64,000 nt of DNA from Tausonia pullulans (lineage: Eukaryota > Basidiomycota > Tremellomycetes > Cystofilobasidiales > Mrakiaceae). Each line of letters starts with the position of its first letter. Within the stretch, counting starts at the first letter, position 1. A program made the translations under genes and the position numbers. Location of the stretch: positions 992,001 to 1,056,000 of the forward strand of contig OX637621.1 in assembly GCA_951802195.1 (NCBI GenBank), in the 5' to 3' direction. The notes beneath the pieces are model-generated. The model ran no database searches and was not told the origin of the DNA. It saw only the letters and a list, made by a program, of their open reading frames with translations. Below are positions 21,768 through 33,298 of the stretch, one piece after another.

Positions 21768-24130
21768 CTAGGCAAAGATGACCTTCTCTCCGGGGCGGCC
21801 ATCGCTGAGCAGGACGATGGCGTACTTGCCGCTGATCCGCCATCCCTCCTCCTCCTGGTCGAGCTTCTCAGCGACACCCTCGGGGACACCGACAACGACG
21901 TCAGACTTGATGGTCCGGAGGGAGCAGATGGGAGGAGCACCGGGCTGAGAAGCAAGAGGACCGATTGCGACGTCGAAGGGCGTGTGTGAGGGGACCTGGC
22001 AGTCGAAGGTGAGCTTTCGGTGGTTAAGGTCTGGCCGCGGTGAAGGGGAAGCTTGTGTCAGCGGTGGTCGAAATGGAGACGTTGATTGACTCGGCTTGAA
22101 TGTTGCGCACCTCCCTTGAAGATGACAAGGTTCGACTTAGAAAGGTCGAGGAAGACATCGGGCGCCTCGGCGTGGAGATCCCAATACTTCAGCGCGCGTA
22201 GGGCTCCGTCAATATAAGAGCGGCTCCCGCGGGTGCGCAGGCTGAGGGCACTTACGGTATATCCAGTGCACCAGAAGGCATGCTGCTCGTACGCCCATTT
22301 GCCCTCCTTCTCGTATTGCTTCCACCTCTGCCCCATGGTGCGGAGCGACGACATCTCCTCGTCCGAGGCGTGGGGAAAGAGCTGACCATAGACGCAAGAG
22401 TTGAGGACTGGATGGAGGCAACATCAGTCTCGCTCCTCATGTTTAGGATAGAGAAAGGTGTAACACGCACGCCAATCCCAGTCCTTCTTGGTAACGTCCG
22501 AGACGAACCACGGGAGACGCTTGCCGTGGAACTTGACTTTGGAGCAGATGCCACTCTGCATGAGCCAGTCGGCATAGACAAGATCGCAGTAAAGCTCAAA
22601 CCCGGCGTTGTCGAGGACGCTGGGTTGGGGGAGGGGGATTTCTTCAGAACAGACCGAAAATTAAAGGTTCCACGTCTACTACTCACAAGTCGATGCGGCC
22701 GTCCTTCATGGTGCTGATGAGCTTCCAGAGCTTCTCGAGGTCGTTGCCGAGGATATTTTTCTCGGTTGCGGCAAGAGCATCGCTGCCGGTCGCCTGGAGG
22801 GCCTTGATGTCGTCCTCAGTCATCTGTGGGAAGGGAGGAGAGAGCTGGGTCAAATGAAGTTCGCGCAGATGAGCGAGGAACGCCTGCCCAGACCCACGTC
22901 GATGAGGAGAGAAAGATCGGTGCTAGGAGGGAGATGAGTTGAGCCTTGGACAAGCATTGATGACACACTGTCCACTCACGAGTTACCCCAGAGGCAAACT
23001 GAGCAAGGCGAGACGGCAGATCAGTGACAGAGACGGGAAGACGGCAACAGACTGATGCAAGAGCTTGCTGACCCTGAGTGAGCTCATGGAATGTGGCCTT
23101 GCGGAGAGCAATTTTCTTCTCCTCGCTGTCAATGTCAGCTTCATAGGTGAAGGGCGCCGAGAAGCGCATCGACAGCTCAAAGACGGCCTGAGAGGAGCGG
23201 GAGAAGGTGTCGCACTGAGGGGGGCCGACAGATTCGAGGTCAGTCTCCCGCGCGGACATCTGCAAAAGGAGATCGTTGGATCAACCTTCTGGCGGAAGAA
23301 GACTATGAGCCGAGACAACACATACGTCAGTCTTGCCCGCTTGAGGGGAAAAGGAGAAGCGGAAGCGCACCATCGTAGTCTGAAGAGTGCGACGAGGGTA
23401 TTGCAGTCAATTCGCCGCTCATTGGATCAATACGAGCATCATCGAACAAGACTTACTTCTCCAGTACTTTGAGACGGAGAAGCACTCGCGCAGACGACGG
23501 TACTGAAGGATGAGAGTTCATTATGGCCCAGTCAGTCAGGAGTAATGGCACCGAGGAAACACCGGATCCCGACGGACCTTATAAGCCTCGGCAAAGAGCC
23601 AGGGGGCGCTCATGAAATCCTTGCCCTGAAAGTATTTGGCGATCTCCTTGTTCCAGAGGGCGACGTCTCCCTCGGCTGGGCGAAGGAACATATAGAGATG
23701 TTAGAGGGCTAACTCAGTGCTAATTAAAAAGAAGAAGAAAAGAGAATGAAACGTACAGTCATCGATGATGGGGCGGAGTTTAGCATTGCTCTGGAGGTCA
23801 GCCATCAAGTCCTCCATCCGGTGAACACAGTCGACGAGATCGACGATCCGGTCCTCATCCGACTCCTGGTTGAGGGTGACGTGGGTGTCGTCGATGCCTT
23901 TGGCGAGAATGGTTGGGAGACGCTTGCCCATGACTTGGTTCGCGAACGAGTAGGTGTGGTATCCACGGAAGGCGGGCCCTGAGGAAGGAAGGAAAGAGGA
24001 AAGGAGACGGAGATGGTCAGCCCACGTATAACAGGCGATTTTTAGCGCTAGCAAGCACTTTCTCACAAGGAGGGTTGTTAGGGTCTACGCGAGAAGGAGT
24101 CCTCGGGTACTGGGCCTGAGACGAGACCAT
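21768..24130 (-). CDS. DUF89/ARMT1 family metal-dependent phosphatase
   Basis: Member of the DUF89 damage-control phosphatase family (ARMT1, yeast Ymr027w), metal-dependent enzymes acting on phosphometabolites such as fructose-1-phosphate; an older report describes carboxyl methyltransferase activity. The subfamily metal-site motif LDNAGFEL is present near 22588-22611, then VKFHGKRLPWFVSD. The C-terminal part has LVIFKGDLNHRKL spanning an intron. The N-terminal helical domain has FRGYHTYSFANQVMGKRLPT and the DEDRIVDLVDCVHRMEDLM helix. Ten or so introns. The ATG at 24130 (MVSSQAQYPRTPSRV) gives the short N-terminus usual for this family. An upstream frame with an ATG at 24570 could be an alternative first exon, but it looks unlike the family. 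Confidence 0.85.
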
Positions 24131-25243
24131 GGATGCTTGTTAGTCAGAGACAGATATCAGTGCGATAGAGAGCGCGTTCGGCATAACGACGAAAGAAGAG
24201 CAACAGATCGGGCGTAGGGCTGCTCGATCGCACGGCAAGGAGGGCGGAATCGCAGACGAGGATGAAGGACGTGGGTCCTTGCTAGTCTTCTCGGCCTTCC
24301 GCTGGTCGGCCCTCGCCAACATCTAGAGACGTCGCGATATTTCGCTCGAAAGATTGCCACACAAGCAATATGGTGGCCAGCTCAAGGAGTGCTCTCTCTC
24401 CGTCTCGCCAATTAAACAGAACAGAGATCGAAAAGCGGGATAGAGGCGGGCTGAAAGCTGCTGGCTGGACGGACCGTAGTCTTCGCCATCTGAGCCAGGG
24501 TGACCTTGGGCGGAAGATTGCCCAGGTTGAGCATCGTCTTCTTCGGAGGCTGATTCACAGTGGCTGCCATCGCTGGATTTCGGTGTGGTGGGAGGGGTTG
24601 GAGGAGGGGAGGGCAAAGAGCGGAGGAAGATGGGTGATATGGGCAAAGGTCAGGAAGAAGAAGGGAGGGAGGGATCCCTCGCCTCTCCTTTCGCTTCAGC
24701 CCGGGATTCATTCGCGGGAAGAGAGGCGTCTCAGCCGAGGGTACAAGCTCGTGCAAGCGACGTCACAGCTTCCCTCGACGCGGGGTAATCGCCCGGGGCT
24801 CCCGAGATAAACGGATAAACGCGGGGAAAGAGGCAAGAGCGCAAGAAACGAGCGAAAGGGATAGCAACGTCGTCGCTTGGTCAACAAGCTGTTCGCTCGC
24901 TCGCGACGCTGTGAACACCGCGAACGCGGCCGAAAAACGCTCCAGAACACCCTGACAAACCATCGGGCAGGAAGAGCCATAAATGAATGGTCAGCATGAT
25001 GATCATCATCATCTCTTCGGTGAAAGGCTGAGACAAGACCAGACGAGACGAGACGAGACCGCAGGTGGCATGTGATGATACATCGTGATGAGAACGGACA
25101 GGTACGAGATAAACGAGAGTGCGAGAAAGAGAAATAAATATGAAGCAAGGCGGTGCAGCAAGGAGAACCAAACAAAGAGGAAAGCGAAGAGAAGCAAATC
25201 CCAATAACAGAAGCGCACGCAACTCATCCACGCACTACACCTC
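24131..25243. other. Intergenic region, no clear gene
   Basis: This contains the DUF89 promoter/leader, a minus-strand open frame at 24412-24570 of uncertain meaning, and the 3' side of the glutaredoxin-like gene. A short GACGAGACGAGACGAGAC repeat lies near 25042. Nothing else is recognisable. Confidence 0.4.
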
Positions 25244-27095
25244 TTACAGGACCACATCTGCCTTCCGCTGGGCAGCTTCTTCCGCAGCCTTCGCCTGAAG
25301 TTCCCGTCTGACCTCCTCCTGCTCAAAGGCATGGGCCTTCGCGAGCTCAGCCTCGATTTTTTCGAGCCGCTTGGCCTCATCGGCGAGCTTCTCAGCCTCA
25401 ATGGCGGCGAGGATCTGCTCCTCGGTCTTCCCACCGTGGCCGGCCGCCTTCTTCTTCTTCTTCTTGGGGGCGAAACGTCCGCCATGCGAGGCAATGAGCG
25501 GCTTGAGCCACTCATTCTTTATGAGGCTAAAGAGAAAACAAAGAGGAAAGTGGTCAGTCCAAGGATCGACAACGCAAGCAAAGGAATGCCAACTCACGCA
25601 TCGGTCTCGTACCAGCCGCCAACAACCTCGCCGCCAATTATGAGGACCGGGAGATCAGACTGCCCGATGAGTCGATGAAAGATGGGGAGCAGGATGTCGA
25701 CGTCCGAGCGTTCATTGATGTCCAAGAAGAGCGGCGACGGCTGAATGTTGAGCTGATAGAGCGTCGACCGGATGAAGCGCGAGTGAGCGTTCCGGGTCTT
25801 GGAGAGGACGAGAACCGGGTGCTCCTGCCAAAAGTTATCATGTATCTGCTCGGAAAGGATAGAAAGGATACTCGGATCAACAGGGAAGGACAACGTCGAG
25901 AGAAGACGAATGGGCGCCGAACTCACCTCCTTGAGCTCTTCTTCGGCCCGAGGCGTCGAGGGATCAAAGTCAAGGATGAGTTCAGGGTCAAGCTCGCGAG
26001 ACGGGTCGACCGAGACCGGTACGGTATTAGCAGGGGCAGCGTTGATGAACTACAAGGTTGAGTCGATCAGCCTTCGCTTTCCTCTTAGTAACACTCAAGC
26101 GGCCAGACTCACGGTCATCAGTGCCGCAAACTCGAGCTGCTCATTCTGCCAGTTCCAGCCCGTCGCGCTCGGCGATGCCTTTATTTGAGTGCCAGGAGTG
26201 GAAGCGGCTCTACCCTTGGGTCGCTGCTTCTTGGAATGCTGCTGCAACGTCGATGATAGTCCGCGGGTGGTGTGAACGAAGTCGCTAGTGGCCTGGTGGA
26301 GGTGGGCCCCCCGGCGGGCCGAGCGAGCTTGAACTGCAGAAGGTGAGCGGGGACCAAAGCTCGTCTGATAGCAAAGTCTGGGGGAAGAGGAAGGGCCTCA
26401 GTGTCCGATGGGGAGGGAGACCAACCCGACGGAGCAGATCTAGACGCACAGAAGGATCACAGCGAAAAGCAGGCCAAAGAAGGCCGGACGAGCTCGTCGA
26501 GGGACGCGCAGCCTGGGCCACGACGGTCTTCGTTTTGTGTTCACGGCCTGGTTGTGTTTGTTGTGACCGTCTGCCGTCAGTCTGGGGCAAGCTAGGTGTA
26601 ATGAAGAAGGCGAAGTCGATGATGACGCACAAAGACCGACTCCCGTCTCCTCTTCTCCTTCTCGAGCGTCTCGCTGAAACTTTGTTCGGCACCCTTCGTG
26701 AAGCCTTTGGGTCCTAAACCAAAGCGTCCGAGTCCGAGGCCTCTGGCAATGCTTTTGTGACCTCGGTGGCCCTTAAGCGGGTGACCATTGGGAGTCCGAG
26801 CCCCAGAGACCGCCGACGAGTCAGAGGCGTCACTGTCGTACCCTCCAAAGCCATTGCCACCAAGCGTCTCGCTCTCGTGCCCGGCGTCGCTCTCGATGTC
26901 CGAGTCGAACGAGTCGAAGTCGCGCTGGGTCATCACGGGGGATGAAGGCGGACTCCACTGAGCAAAGACGTTGAGGGACGAATTGGAGCGGGCGTGGCTG
27001 GGGATGGGAAAGGCAGGTTGGCCATTGGGACCGGGCGGAATGTCAAGCGGGGACAGGGTCGGGTGTGTGGAGGAGGAAGAGTAGGAGGAAGCCAT
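25244..27095 (-). CDS. Membrane-anchored glutaredoxin-fold protein lacking the active-site cysteine
   Basis: Layout recalls yeast Grx6/Grx7 (type II single-pass ER/Golgi glutaredoxins). Order: a Ser-rich cytosolic N-terminus (about 150 aa), a short exon with one hydrophobic segment after basic residues (RRARPAFFGLLFAVILL, about 26410-26460), a linker, and a thioredoxin-like domain (HPVLVLSKTRNAHSRFIRST ... LPVLIIGGEVVGGW, 25600-25850). A KKKKKK patch and a charged coiled-coil tail follow. Where glutaredoxins have CPYC or CxxS after the first strand, this one reads RNAH, so no catalytic cysteine remains; the cis-Pro (LPV) and GG are kept. It is therefore unlikely to be a redox enzyme and may bind partners or glutathione. 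The start at 27095 (MASSYSSSS) is chosen; an in-frame ATG at 27269 is possible. Confidence 0.7.
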
Positions 27096-28156
27096 GCCGG
27101 AAGAGGATGAGGAAGGAGAGAGGTCGACGTTGGAGGATGGACTGACCGCTCCTTTACTCTGTCTAGTAAGAGGATACTTGGCAAAGGCTGCCGGACCTGG
27201 GCCCGCCCGGGAGAGGTGGCTTGCTGCTGGATCAAACATACAGATGAGACAAGCCGAGGTTTGAGACATCCCGAAAATCGATCGAATCTCTTCCTTTCAC
27301 GGCCTCGCCTTTCTGAAAAGAGGTCCGAAAATGCACCCTGATGCTCTGTACTCTGCCAAAAAGGAAGATCAGAAGAAAGAGAATATGGCCTTCGCGTCGA
27401 GCCTGAGGCTGGGCGCTTTCTACGTTTTCTTTGCTTTTGATCGATCGCCCACGAGGCTGCTTCTCCTCAGCTGGGTGTGCTACTGGATAGGCCTGACGCG
27501 ACCTTGTCCACGTTGTCCCTCAACGCGTCCCGTTCGCCTTGCTCCCTCTTTCTCTCTCCTTTATCTTATCACTTCTCTTACTTCTTTATTCTCCTCTTCC
27601 TCCTTCCTTACCTGCTCTTTCTCGCGGGTTCGTTCCCGTAGACCCTCCTCCCTGGTTGGTCTTCAGGCCACCCTCGCCCCCCGACCATTCGCGCGCTGCT
27701 CAGGAATGATTTGCTGTTTGATCTAAGACCGTCATTGATCAAAGCCTTTGACTCTTCATTACCTTCATTATCATTGGCCTCAACTCACACCTTATCTTCC
27801 TCCTCGTGCTTGTCTGATGTGAAAGCCTGCAGGTCATTGCGACGCCAGCCTACACTAGGCACCCGCAAGTCAAGCTAAACGCGGAAGTCTCAACATTTGA
27901 TGTGGGCTCCTTCTGCGCGAAGTCCAACTGAATAATCGGCGGTATGAGCGCGCTTGCAACCCAGGACGCAATCGCGATATCGACGTGACGCTCACTTCTA
28001 GCCATGATCTCTGCCCTGTTGGCTGGTACAATCATCTGTCTACCATCGCATATAACCAAACACTCTGAACTGATGATAGGTTACCAGAAAGAGTGTACGA
28101 TACTGTGCACCGCCTTTCCACTCTCTCGCTCCATCTTGACATTCTTCAAGACTGGC
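27096..28156. other. Intergenic region
   Basis: Promoter and leader side of the glutaredoxin-like gene, then AT-richer DNA. No gene recognised; the open frames here are C/T-rich low-complexity readings. Confidence 0.4.
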
Positions 28157-28250
28157 GCAAGCAGACGGATTCGAACCGACGCGCCCAGAGGACATCGCCT
28201 AGGCAGCTACAGGTAGAAGGGCAGCGGAGCAGTCACTATTCCATACTCGC
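28157..28250 (-). pseudogene. Degenerate tRNA-Ser-like copy
   Basis: A 94-nt relative of the tRNA-Ser(GCU) gene at 49383. The acceptor stem (GCGAGTA with TGCTTGC), the T-loop TTCGAAT and the intron 3' part (GTAGCTGCCTAGGC) are kept. The D-loop has lost its GG pair, the anticodon stem has a C-A mismatch, and the anticodon position reads UCU instead of GCU, while the intron still carries AGC, the complement of GCU. This suggests mutation from a GCU ancestor; it is probably not a working serine tRNA. Confidence 0.6.
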
Positions 28251-28764
28251 GTAATGATTAAATGGTACACGTGAGATTGCGTGCCCTTCGGAGCATCAAG
28301 GCTGTGTTCGGGTGGCACGCAGCCCCTCCGCCCATCGTTTCTCCCTCCTTGTCTCCCCGTTCCACCCCAACCCTCCCCCCCGCCTACGTAGCCTGTTCCT
28401 TGCTTGTTCAACATTCCCATTTCTTGTTCCTTATTTCGCCTAATCGGCCCCCGATACTCACTTCGTAACCCCTCCCCCTCTTCTAATTCGTCATATGTCC
28501 CACACTCTTTACATCCTTTTTTTTCCCTCTTGTCCAATCATGCCACATTTCCTTGCTTCCTCGTCCTTCTCATCCTCTCCCTTGTTTCCATCTCTCGTCC
28601 ATAAGACACATAGCTTATATAATACTTTGCTCTGCACTCCGTCTGTCATTTGAACTGGAAAACCTGCCCAGGACCTCGAGGCGAGCCCGCGCCACCTCCA
28701 CCACTTGAGTTTCACTGCTCTACCGACGCCCCTCTCCTCGCCCATTCTCCTCAGCCCTCGACCT
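28251..28764. other. Spacer between tRNA-like copy and LTR element
   Basis: About 0.5 kb of C/T-rich DNA upstream (5') of the tRNA-like copy. No gene seen. Confidence 0.4.
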
Positions 28765-28940
28765 TGTTGGAAGGAGCGATTCACGGAGACCTATAATCTA
28801 GTAGTTTTCATCCCTTGTCCTCCCTTTGTATTACTTTTTACGCCACTAGGTTAACCTTATATGAGCGGGTAGAGTCGAGTGGGTATATGAAACAAGCTTG
28901 CAACCACATTGGACTCCAGGGCGAACATAGACCTTCAACA
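28765..28940 (+). repeat. Left LTR of the copia element
   Basis: 176 bp, TG...CA ends, identical to 33299-33474. It is preceded by GACCT, the 5-bp target duplication. Confidence 0.95.
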
Positions 28941-28963
28941 CGTTATCAGCACCAATAGCGACC

Positions 28964-31900
28964 ATGTCCTTAACGGAAGCCTACTCCAAGAAGCTCGATC
29001 ATAAGCTCTTCAAGCTCGCTGCTCTCGATGGTACAAACTACGAGACCTGGGCTGTAAGAATGCTTATAGCTTTTGGAGAGGCGGACTGCAAGCCCGTTGT
29101 CCTAGGTACGAAAACCAGGCCCACTCCCGTTCCAGTCCAAAGAGTCACAGACAAGGACACACAAGAGACAACCACCACACCTACCAACGCCGCAGAGATC
29201 AAGGAGTGGGACCGCAAAGACGAGTTCGCGCTCCACAGAATCCAGATGGCCGTCAGCGACCGTGAGTTACCGAGGATACGGAACTGCTCGCACGCAAAGG
29301 AGGCGTGGGATCTTCTGAGGAAGACTCACAAGGTGGAAGGAGGTGCAGGAGAGGTAATGGCCATCAGGAGGATGAGGGATCTGAGGATGGAGGAGGGAGG
29401 GTCCGTTCAAGAGTACATCGATGAATTCCAACGGATCGTCGATGACATGACGGCTCTCAGCCTCTCCATCCCGGATCGTATGAGCTCGCTGTTCTTCCTC
29501 AGCGGGCTCCCCGCCTCTTTTGAGTCATTCATCCAACATCAAACCCTCCGAGCTCAAGACACCAAGGAACAACTCTCCCCCACCACCGTCGCAACATCCC
29601 TCCTGGTCTACGTCCGGACCCACGAGTCACTCAAACCCTCCACCTCAATCACGTCGAACGACTCGGCGTTGCTGATCGATAGGAAGAAGGCCACGTGCCA
29701 TCATTGTGGAAAGGTTGGACACTTCAAGACCGAGTGTTGGGAACTCGTCGGAAAACCCAAAGGGTTTGGGAAGGGAAAGAAGCCAAGGAAGGGGAACAAG
29801 GGAAACAAAGGGAGGGACGAGGCGAACATCGCGGGGCCATCGGTCTCGGATTTCAGCCTTCAAGTCGGACCCACCACATCAGTGTCGGACCAGTCACTGA
29901 ACATCGTGACAAAGCTCGGATATATCGCAGATAGCGGAACTACGAATCACATCGTAGGAGAGCGAGAACGCTTCGTCAAGTACAAGCAGTTCAAACACAC
30001 GGTCAGGACGGCCGACGGAACTCCAGCACAGGTACAAGGAATCGGAGAAATCCGCCTGCGCTCGCGAGTGGGAGGAGTCGAGAGGTACTTCACGATCTCG
30101 GAGGTATATCACATCCCTGGGTTCGCAAACCTCATCAGCATTGGACAACTCGGCAACAAAGGAGTCGAGACGAGATTCCCCAAGAGGGAGCTCACCTCCA
30201 AGAAGCACTGTCAATTTATCCGAAATGGGCAAGTCTTCATGGAGGGTCGGGAGGTGTCGAAAAACCTCTACATGCTGGATGTGACCGACTCAGGAAGAGC
30301 CGGTTCAAGGGAGGAGGACGTGGCGCTCACGGCATCGGGAGTCGACAAGATCGAACTCGTCCACCGCCGGCTCGGCCATGCCTCCATCTCAGCAATGGAG
30401 AAGCTCATCAGCCAGAGACTTCTACCAGCCTTCACGAAGGAGGACATCGATGGATTCAAAGAACGGATCTGCGTGCCTTGCGTAGAAGGAAAACAACATC
30501 GGACCCCCTTTCCCACCTCCACAACCAAAACGACCTCTCCGCTTGAACTTATTCACACGGATCTCCAAGGGCCAATGCCCGTCGCGTCAGCGCAAGGAAA
30601 GCGCTTCATGATGACGATTTGGGACGACTTCTCGAACTACCACTGGTCGTTCGCTTTGGAACGGAAGTCGGAGACGTTAGCGACATTTATCGCATGGAGG
30701 AAGAAGGAAGAAAAACGGACCGGTCACGTCGTCAAACGGATCAGGTCAGACAACGGCGGGGAATACACGTCAAAGGACTACGAGTCCTATCTCCGGGACG
30801 AGGGGATCACCCAGGAGACGACCATCCCACGCACACCTCAACAGAACGGCAAGGCAGAACGAGGAATGCGGACCATCGAGGAGAAGCTCACCTGCGCGCT
30901 ACGAGACGCGAGGGAGCTTGACCCATCGTACTGGGCGGAAGCCATGAACTACGTCACTTATACGATTAACCGCATCCCATCCGCCTCGATCAACCATCAA
31001 ACCCCATTCCAGGCCTATCACAAGCGGAAACCCGACCTCACCTACCTTCGAGCATTCGGAAGCATCGCGTATGCACTCGATCCGGAAAGGAAGAAGCACC
31101 AGTCAAAAGCGATCAAATGCATCTTCCTCGGATACGGCGAACCCGAAGGGAAGAAGGCGTACCGACTCCAGGTCTTCGGCAGCCCCAAGAGGGCCATCAT
31201 ATACTCGCGCGACGTGATCTTCGACGAAACGTTCGGGGCACTAAAAACAGCGGAGTTGCCGACGGTCGGATCAAATGGATCCAGGGAAGAGGAGGAAATA
31301 AAAGGAATAGATCAGCCGAAAGAGGACAAGGCGACGGAACAAGCACAACCGTCCAAGCAGCCAGAAGTGCCACAAGACCCGCTCGGGAAAGCCGAAGCAG
31401 GCAAACCAAAGACATCCCGCCTCAAGCCCTCGTGGTACTATGAGGAGGTCGAGGAAGACCAGCCCGCTGTTCAATCGAGTGGGAGCTACGGTCGAGGGAT
31501 GCGAAACAGGTCGATCGCGGAAGTAGCGGACACGGCGAAATACATCCAAACGGACTACGACATAACCGATTTCGTTTCGGAGGACTTCGTCGGCCACGCG
31601 TATGCGGCAAGACCAAACCTCGAGGATCTCCCATCACCCTCACTACCCAAGACGTACGAAGAAGCAATGACGTCGGAGCACGCATACTTCTGGAGGGAAG
31701 CAATGGACGAAGAGATGGCCTCGATGGAAGGGAACGGAGTCTTTGAACTCACGGAGCTACCCTCGGGATCGAAAACGGTCGGAGGGCGCTGGGTGTACGC
31801 GCTCAAGAAAGGAGCAGACGGGAGGATCACTCGCTTTAAGGCTAGATGGGTGGCCAAAGGCTACTGTCAGCGCGAAGGAGTGGACTACGTCGAGACGTAC

Positions 31901-33259
31901 GCGCCGGTATCCAAGCTCAACTCCCTGAGGATTGTCCTCGCCATAGCGGCATTAGAGGACCTCGACCTAGTCCAAGGAAACTTCAAAACGGCGTTCCTCA
32001 CGGCAGACTTGGTCGAGACTGTCTATATGGATCAGCCAACAGGGTATGAACAGAAGGAAGGGCAGGACAAGAAACTGGTCGCGCACCTCCTCAAGGCCCT
32101 ATACGGACTCAAACAATCTCCCCTCGCATTCTACAACCATTCCTCAAGATTCTTCCAAACACGGCTCAACCTCCATCCCGTTGAAGCGGATCACTGCGTC
32201 TACATCGGATATCGCGAAGGACGACGGATCATCTTGGTCCAGTACGTCGACGACTTCGTCGCAGCAGGAGGAAAGGAAGACCTAAGATGGGTAATGGAGG
32301 AGATCCAAAAGGAGTTCAAAATCGAAGATCGAGGAGATCTTAATCCCGGAACCATTCTCGGGATCGACGTTCAACGGGACCGAACGGCAGGAACAATGTT
32401 CCTCAGCCAGCAACGATACGTCGAATCGGCCCTCGAACGCTTCAACATGAGCACCGCCAAACCAAACAAGGTCCCGATGGACGACTTTCGACAACTGTCA
32501 GTCCAATCAGAGGATCTCGCCTCGTCAGAAAAAGAAAAGCTGGCCGGTGTGCCGTACCTCGAGGCGGTCGGCTCCCTCATGTATCTTCAGGTCTGCACCC
32601 GACCGGACATCGCTTTCGGGGTCGGAGTCGTTAGCCGATTCAGCTCGGATCCTCGAAGGGTCCACTGGGGAGCAGTCAAGAAGATCTTCCGATACCTACA
32701 AGGATCGGCAGATACAACACTCACGCTCGGAGGGAAACCAGATGCACCGCTCATAGAACTTTGGACGGATTCCGACTACGCTGGAGATCACGAGTCACGA
32801 CGATCAACCACAGGATTCATCGTCAAAGTTCTTGGATCAACTGTCATCTGGGCGAGCAGACGTCAAAAGGCAGTCAGCCGATCATCCCTTGAGGCGGAGT
32901 ACATAGCCCTCTCAGCCGGATGCCAGACCCTAAGATGGGTCGCCAAACTCCTAGCACAGCTCGGATTTGACTTCACTTCAATCCCGGTCAACGTCGACAA
33001 TCAAGGAGCGATCGAGACAACCAAAAACGGGACGCATTCGGAGAAGACGAAGCACATCGACGTCGCCTACAAGTACGGGCGAGAGGCATTGCAGAGCGGA
33101 TTTATCGAACTCCAATACTGTCCAACGGAGGACATGCTCGCAGACCTACTCACAAAAGCCCTGGGCGTAGAGAAACTCGAACGCTTCAAGAAGTCATTAG
33201 GCATCACGGACCACCGCGTATGGACCCGAAGACTGGCCAAAGTACAGGAAGATGATTAG
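28964..33259 (+). CDS. Copia gag-pol polyprotein
   Basis: Single frame of 1431 codons. Gag-like N-terminus (LAALDGTNYETWAVRM) with a CCHC zinc knuckle CHHCGKVGHFKTEC near residue 245. Aspartic protease motif DSGTTNH near residue 323. Integrase zinc-binding HHCC segment (LGHAS ... CVPCVEGK) and catalytic core (HTDLQGPM, RSDNGGEY, TPQQNGKAERG, about 460-640). Reverse transcriptase from about residue 940 with YVDDF near 1093. RNase H with TDSDYAGD near 1268. Order and motifs are those of Ty1/copia elements. Gag and pol share one frame, as is common in this family, so no frameshift site is needed. Confidence 0.95.
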   Translation: MSLTEAYSKKLDHKLFKLAALDGTNYETWAVRMLIAFGEADCKPVVLGTKTRPTPVPVQRVTDKDTQETTTTPTNAAEIKEWDRKDEFALHRIQMAVSDRELPRIRNCSHAKEAWDLLRKTHKVEGGAGEVMAIRRMRDLRMEEGGSVQEYIDEFQRIVDDMTALSLSIPDRMSSLFFLSGLPASFESFIQHQTLRAQDTKEQLSPTTVATSLLVYVRTHESLKPSTSITSNDSALLIDRKKATCHHCGKVGHFKTECWELVGKPKGFGKGKKPRKGNKGNKGRDEANIAGPSVSDFSLQVGPTTSVSDQSLNIVTKLGYIADSGTTNHIVGERERFVKYKQFKHTVRTADGTPAQVQGIGEIRLRSRVGGVERYFTISEVYHIPGFANLISIGQLGNKGVETRFPKRELTSKKHCQFIRNGQVFMEGREVSKNLYMLDVTDSGRAGSREEDVALTASGVDKIELVHRRLGHASISAMEKLISQRLLPAFTKEDIDGFKERICVPCVEGKQHRTPFPTSTTKTTSPLELIHTDLQGPMPVASAQGKRFMMTIWDDFSNYHWSFALERKSETLATFIAWRKKEEKRTGHVVKRIRSDNGGEYTSKDYESYLRDEGITQETTIPRTPQQNGKAERGMRTIEEKLTCALRDARELDPSYWAEAMNYVTYTINRIPSASINHQTPFQAYHKRKPDLTYLRAFGSIAYALDPERKKHQSKAIKCIFLGYGEPEGKKAYRLQVFGSPKRAIIYSRDVIFDETFGALKTAELPTVGSNGSREEEEIKGIDQPKEDKATEQAQPSKQPEVPQDPLGKAEAGKPKTSRLKPSWYYEEVEEDQPAVQSSGSYGRGMRNRSIAEVADTAKYIQTDYDITDFVSEDFVGHAYAARPNLEDLPSPSLPKTYEEAMTSEHAYFWREAMDEEMASMEGNGVFELTELPSGSKTVGGRWVYALKKGADGRITRFKARWVAKGYCQREGVDYVETYAPVSKLNSLRIVLAIAALEDLDLVQGNFKTAFLTADLVETVYMDQPTGYEQKEGQDKKLVAHLLKALYGLKQSPLAFYNHSSRFFQTRLNLHPVEADHCVYIGYREGRRIILVQYVDDFVAAGGKEDLRWVMEEIQKEFKIEDRGDLNPGTILGIDVQRDRTAGTMFLSQQRYVESALERFNMSTAKPNKVPMDDFRQLSVQSEDLASSEKEKLAGVPYLEAVGSLMYLQVCTRPDIAFGVGVVSRFSSDPRRVHWGAVKKIFRYLQGSADTTLTLGGKPDAPLIELWTDSDYAGDHESRRSTTGFIVKVLGSTVIWASRRQKAVSRSSLEAEYIALSAGCQTLRWVAKLLAQLGFDFTSIPVNVDNQGAIETTKNGTHSEKTKHIDVAYKYGREALQSGFIELQYCPTEDMLADLLTKALGVEKLERFKKSLGITDHRVWTRRLAKVQEDD

Positions 33260-33298
33260 GAGCGGAAATGAAGTAGGTCTCAGCTCATCGAGTGGGAG

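Noticed and set aside
24412-24570. Minus-strand frame MAATVNQPPKKTMLNLGNLP as first exon of the DUF89 gene
   Set aside because: It does not resemble the N-terminus of the family and would need a further intron of about 280 nt; kept only as an alternative.
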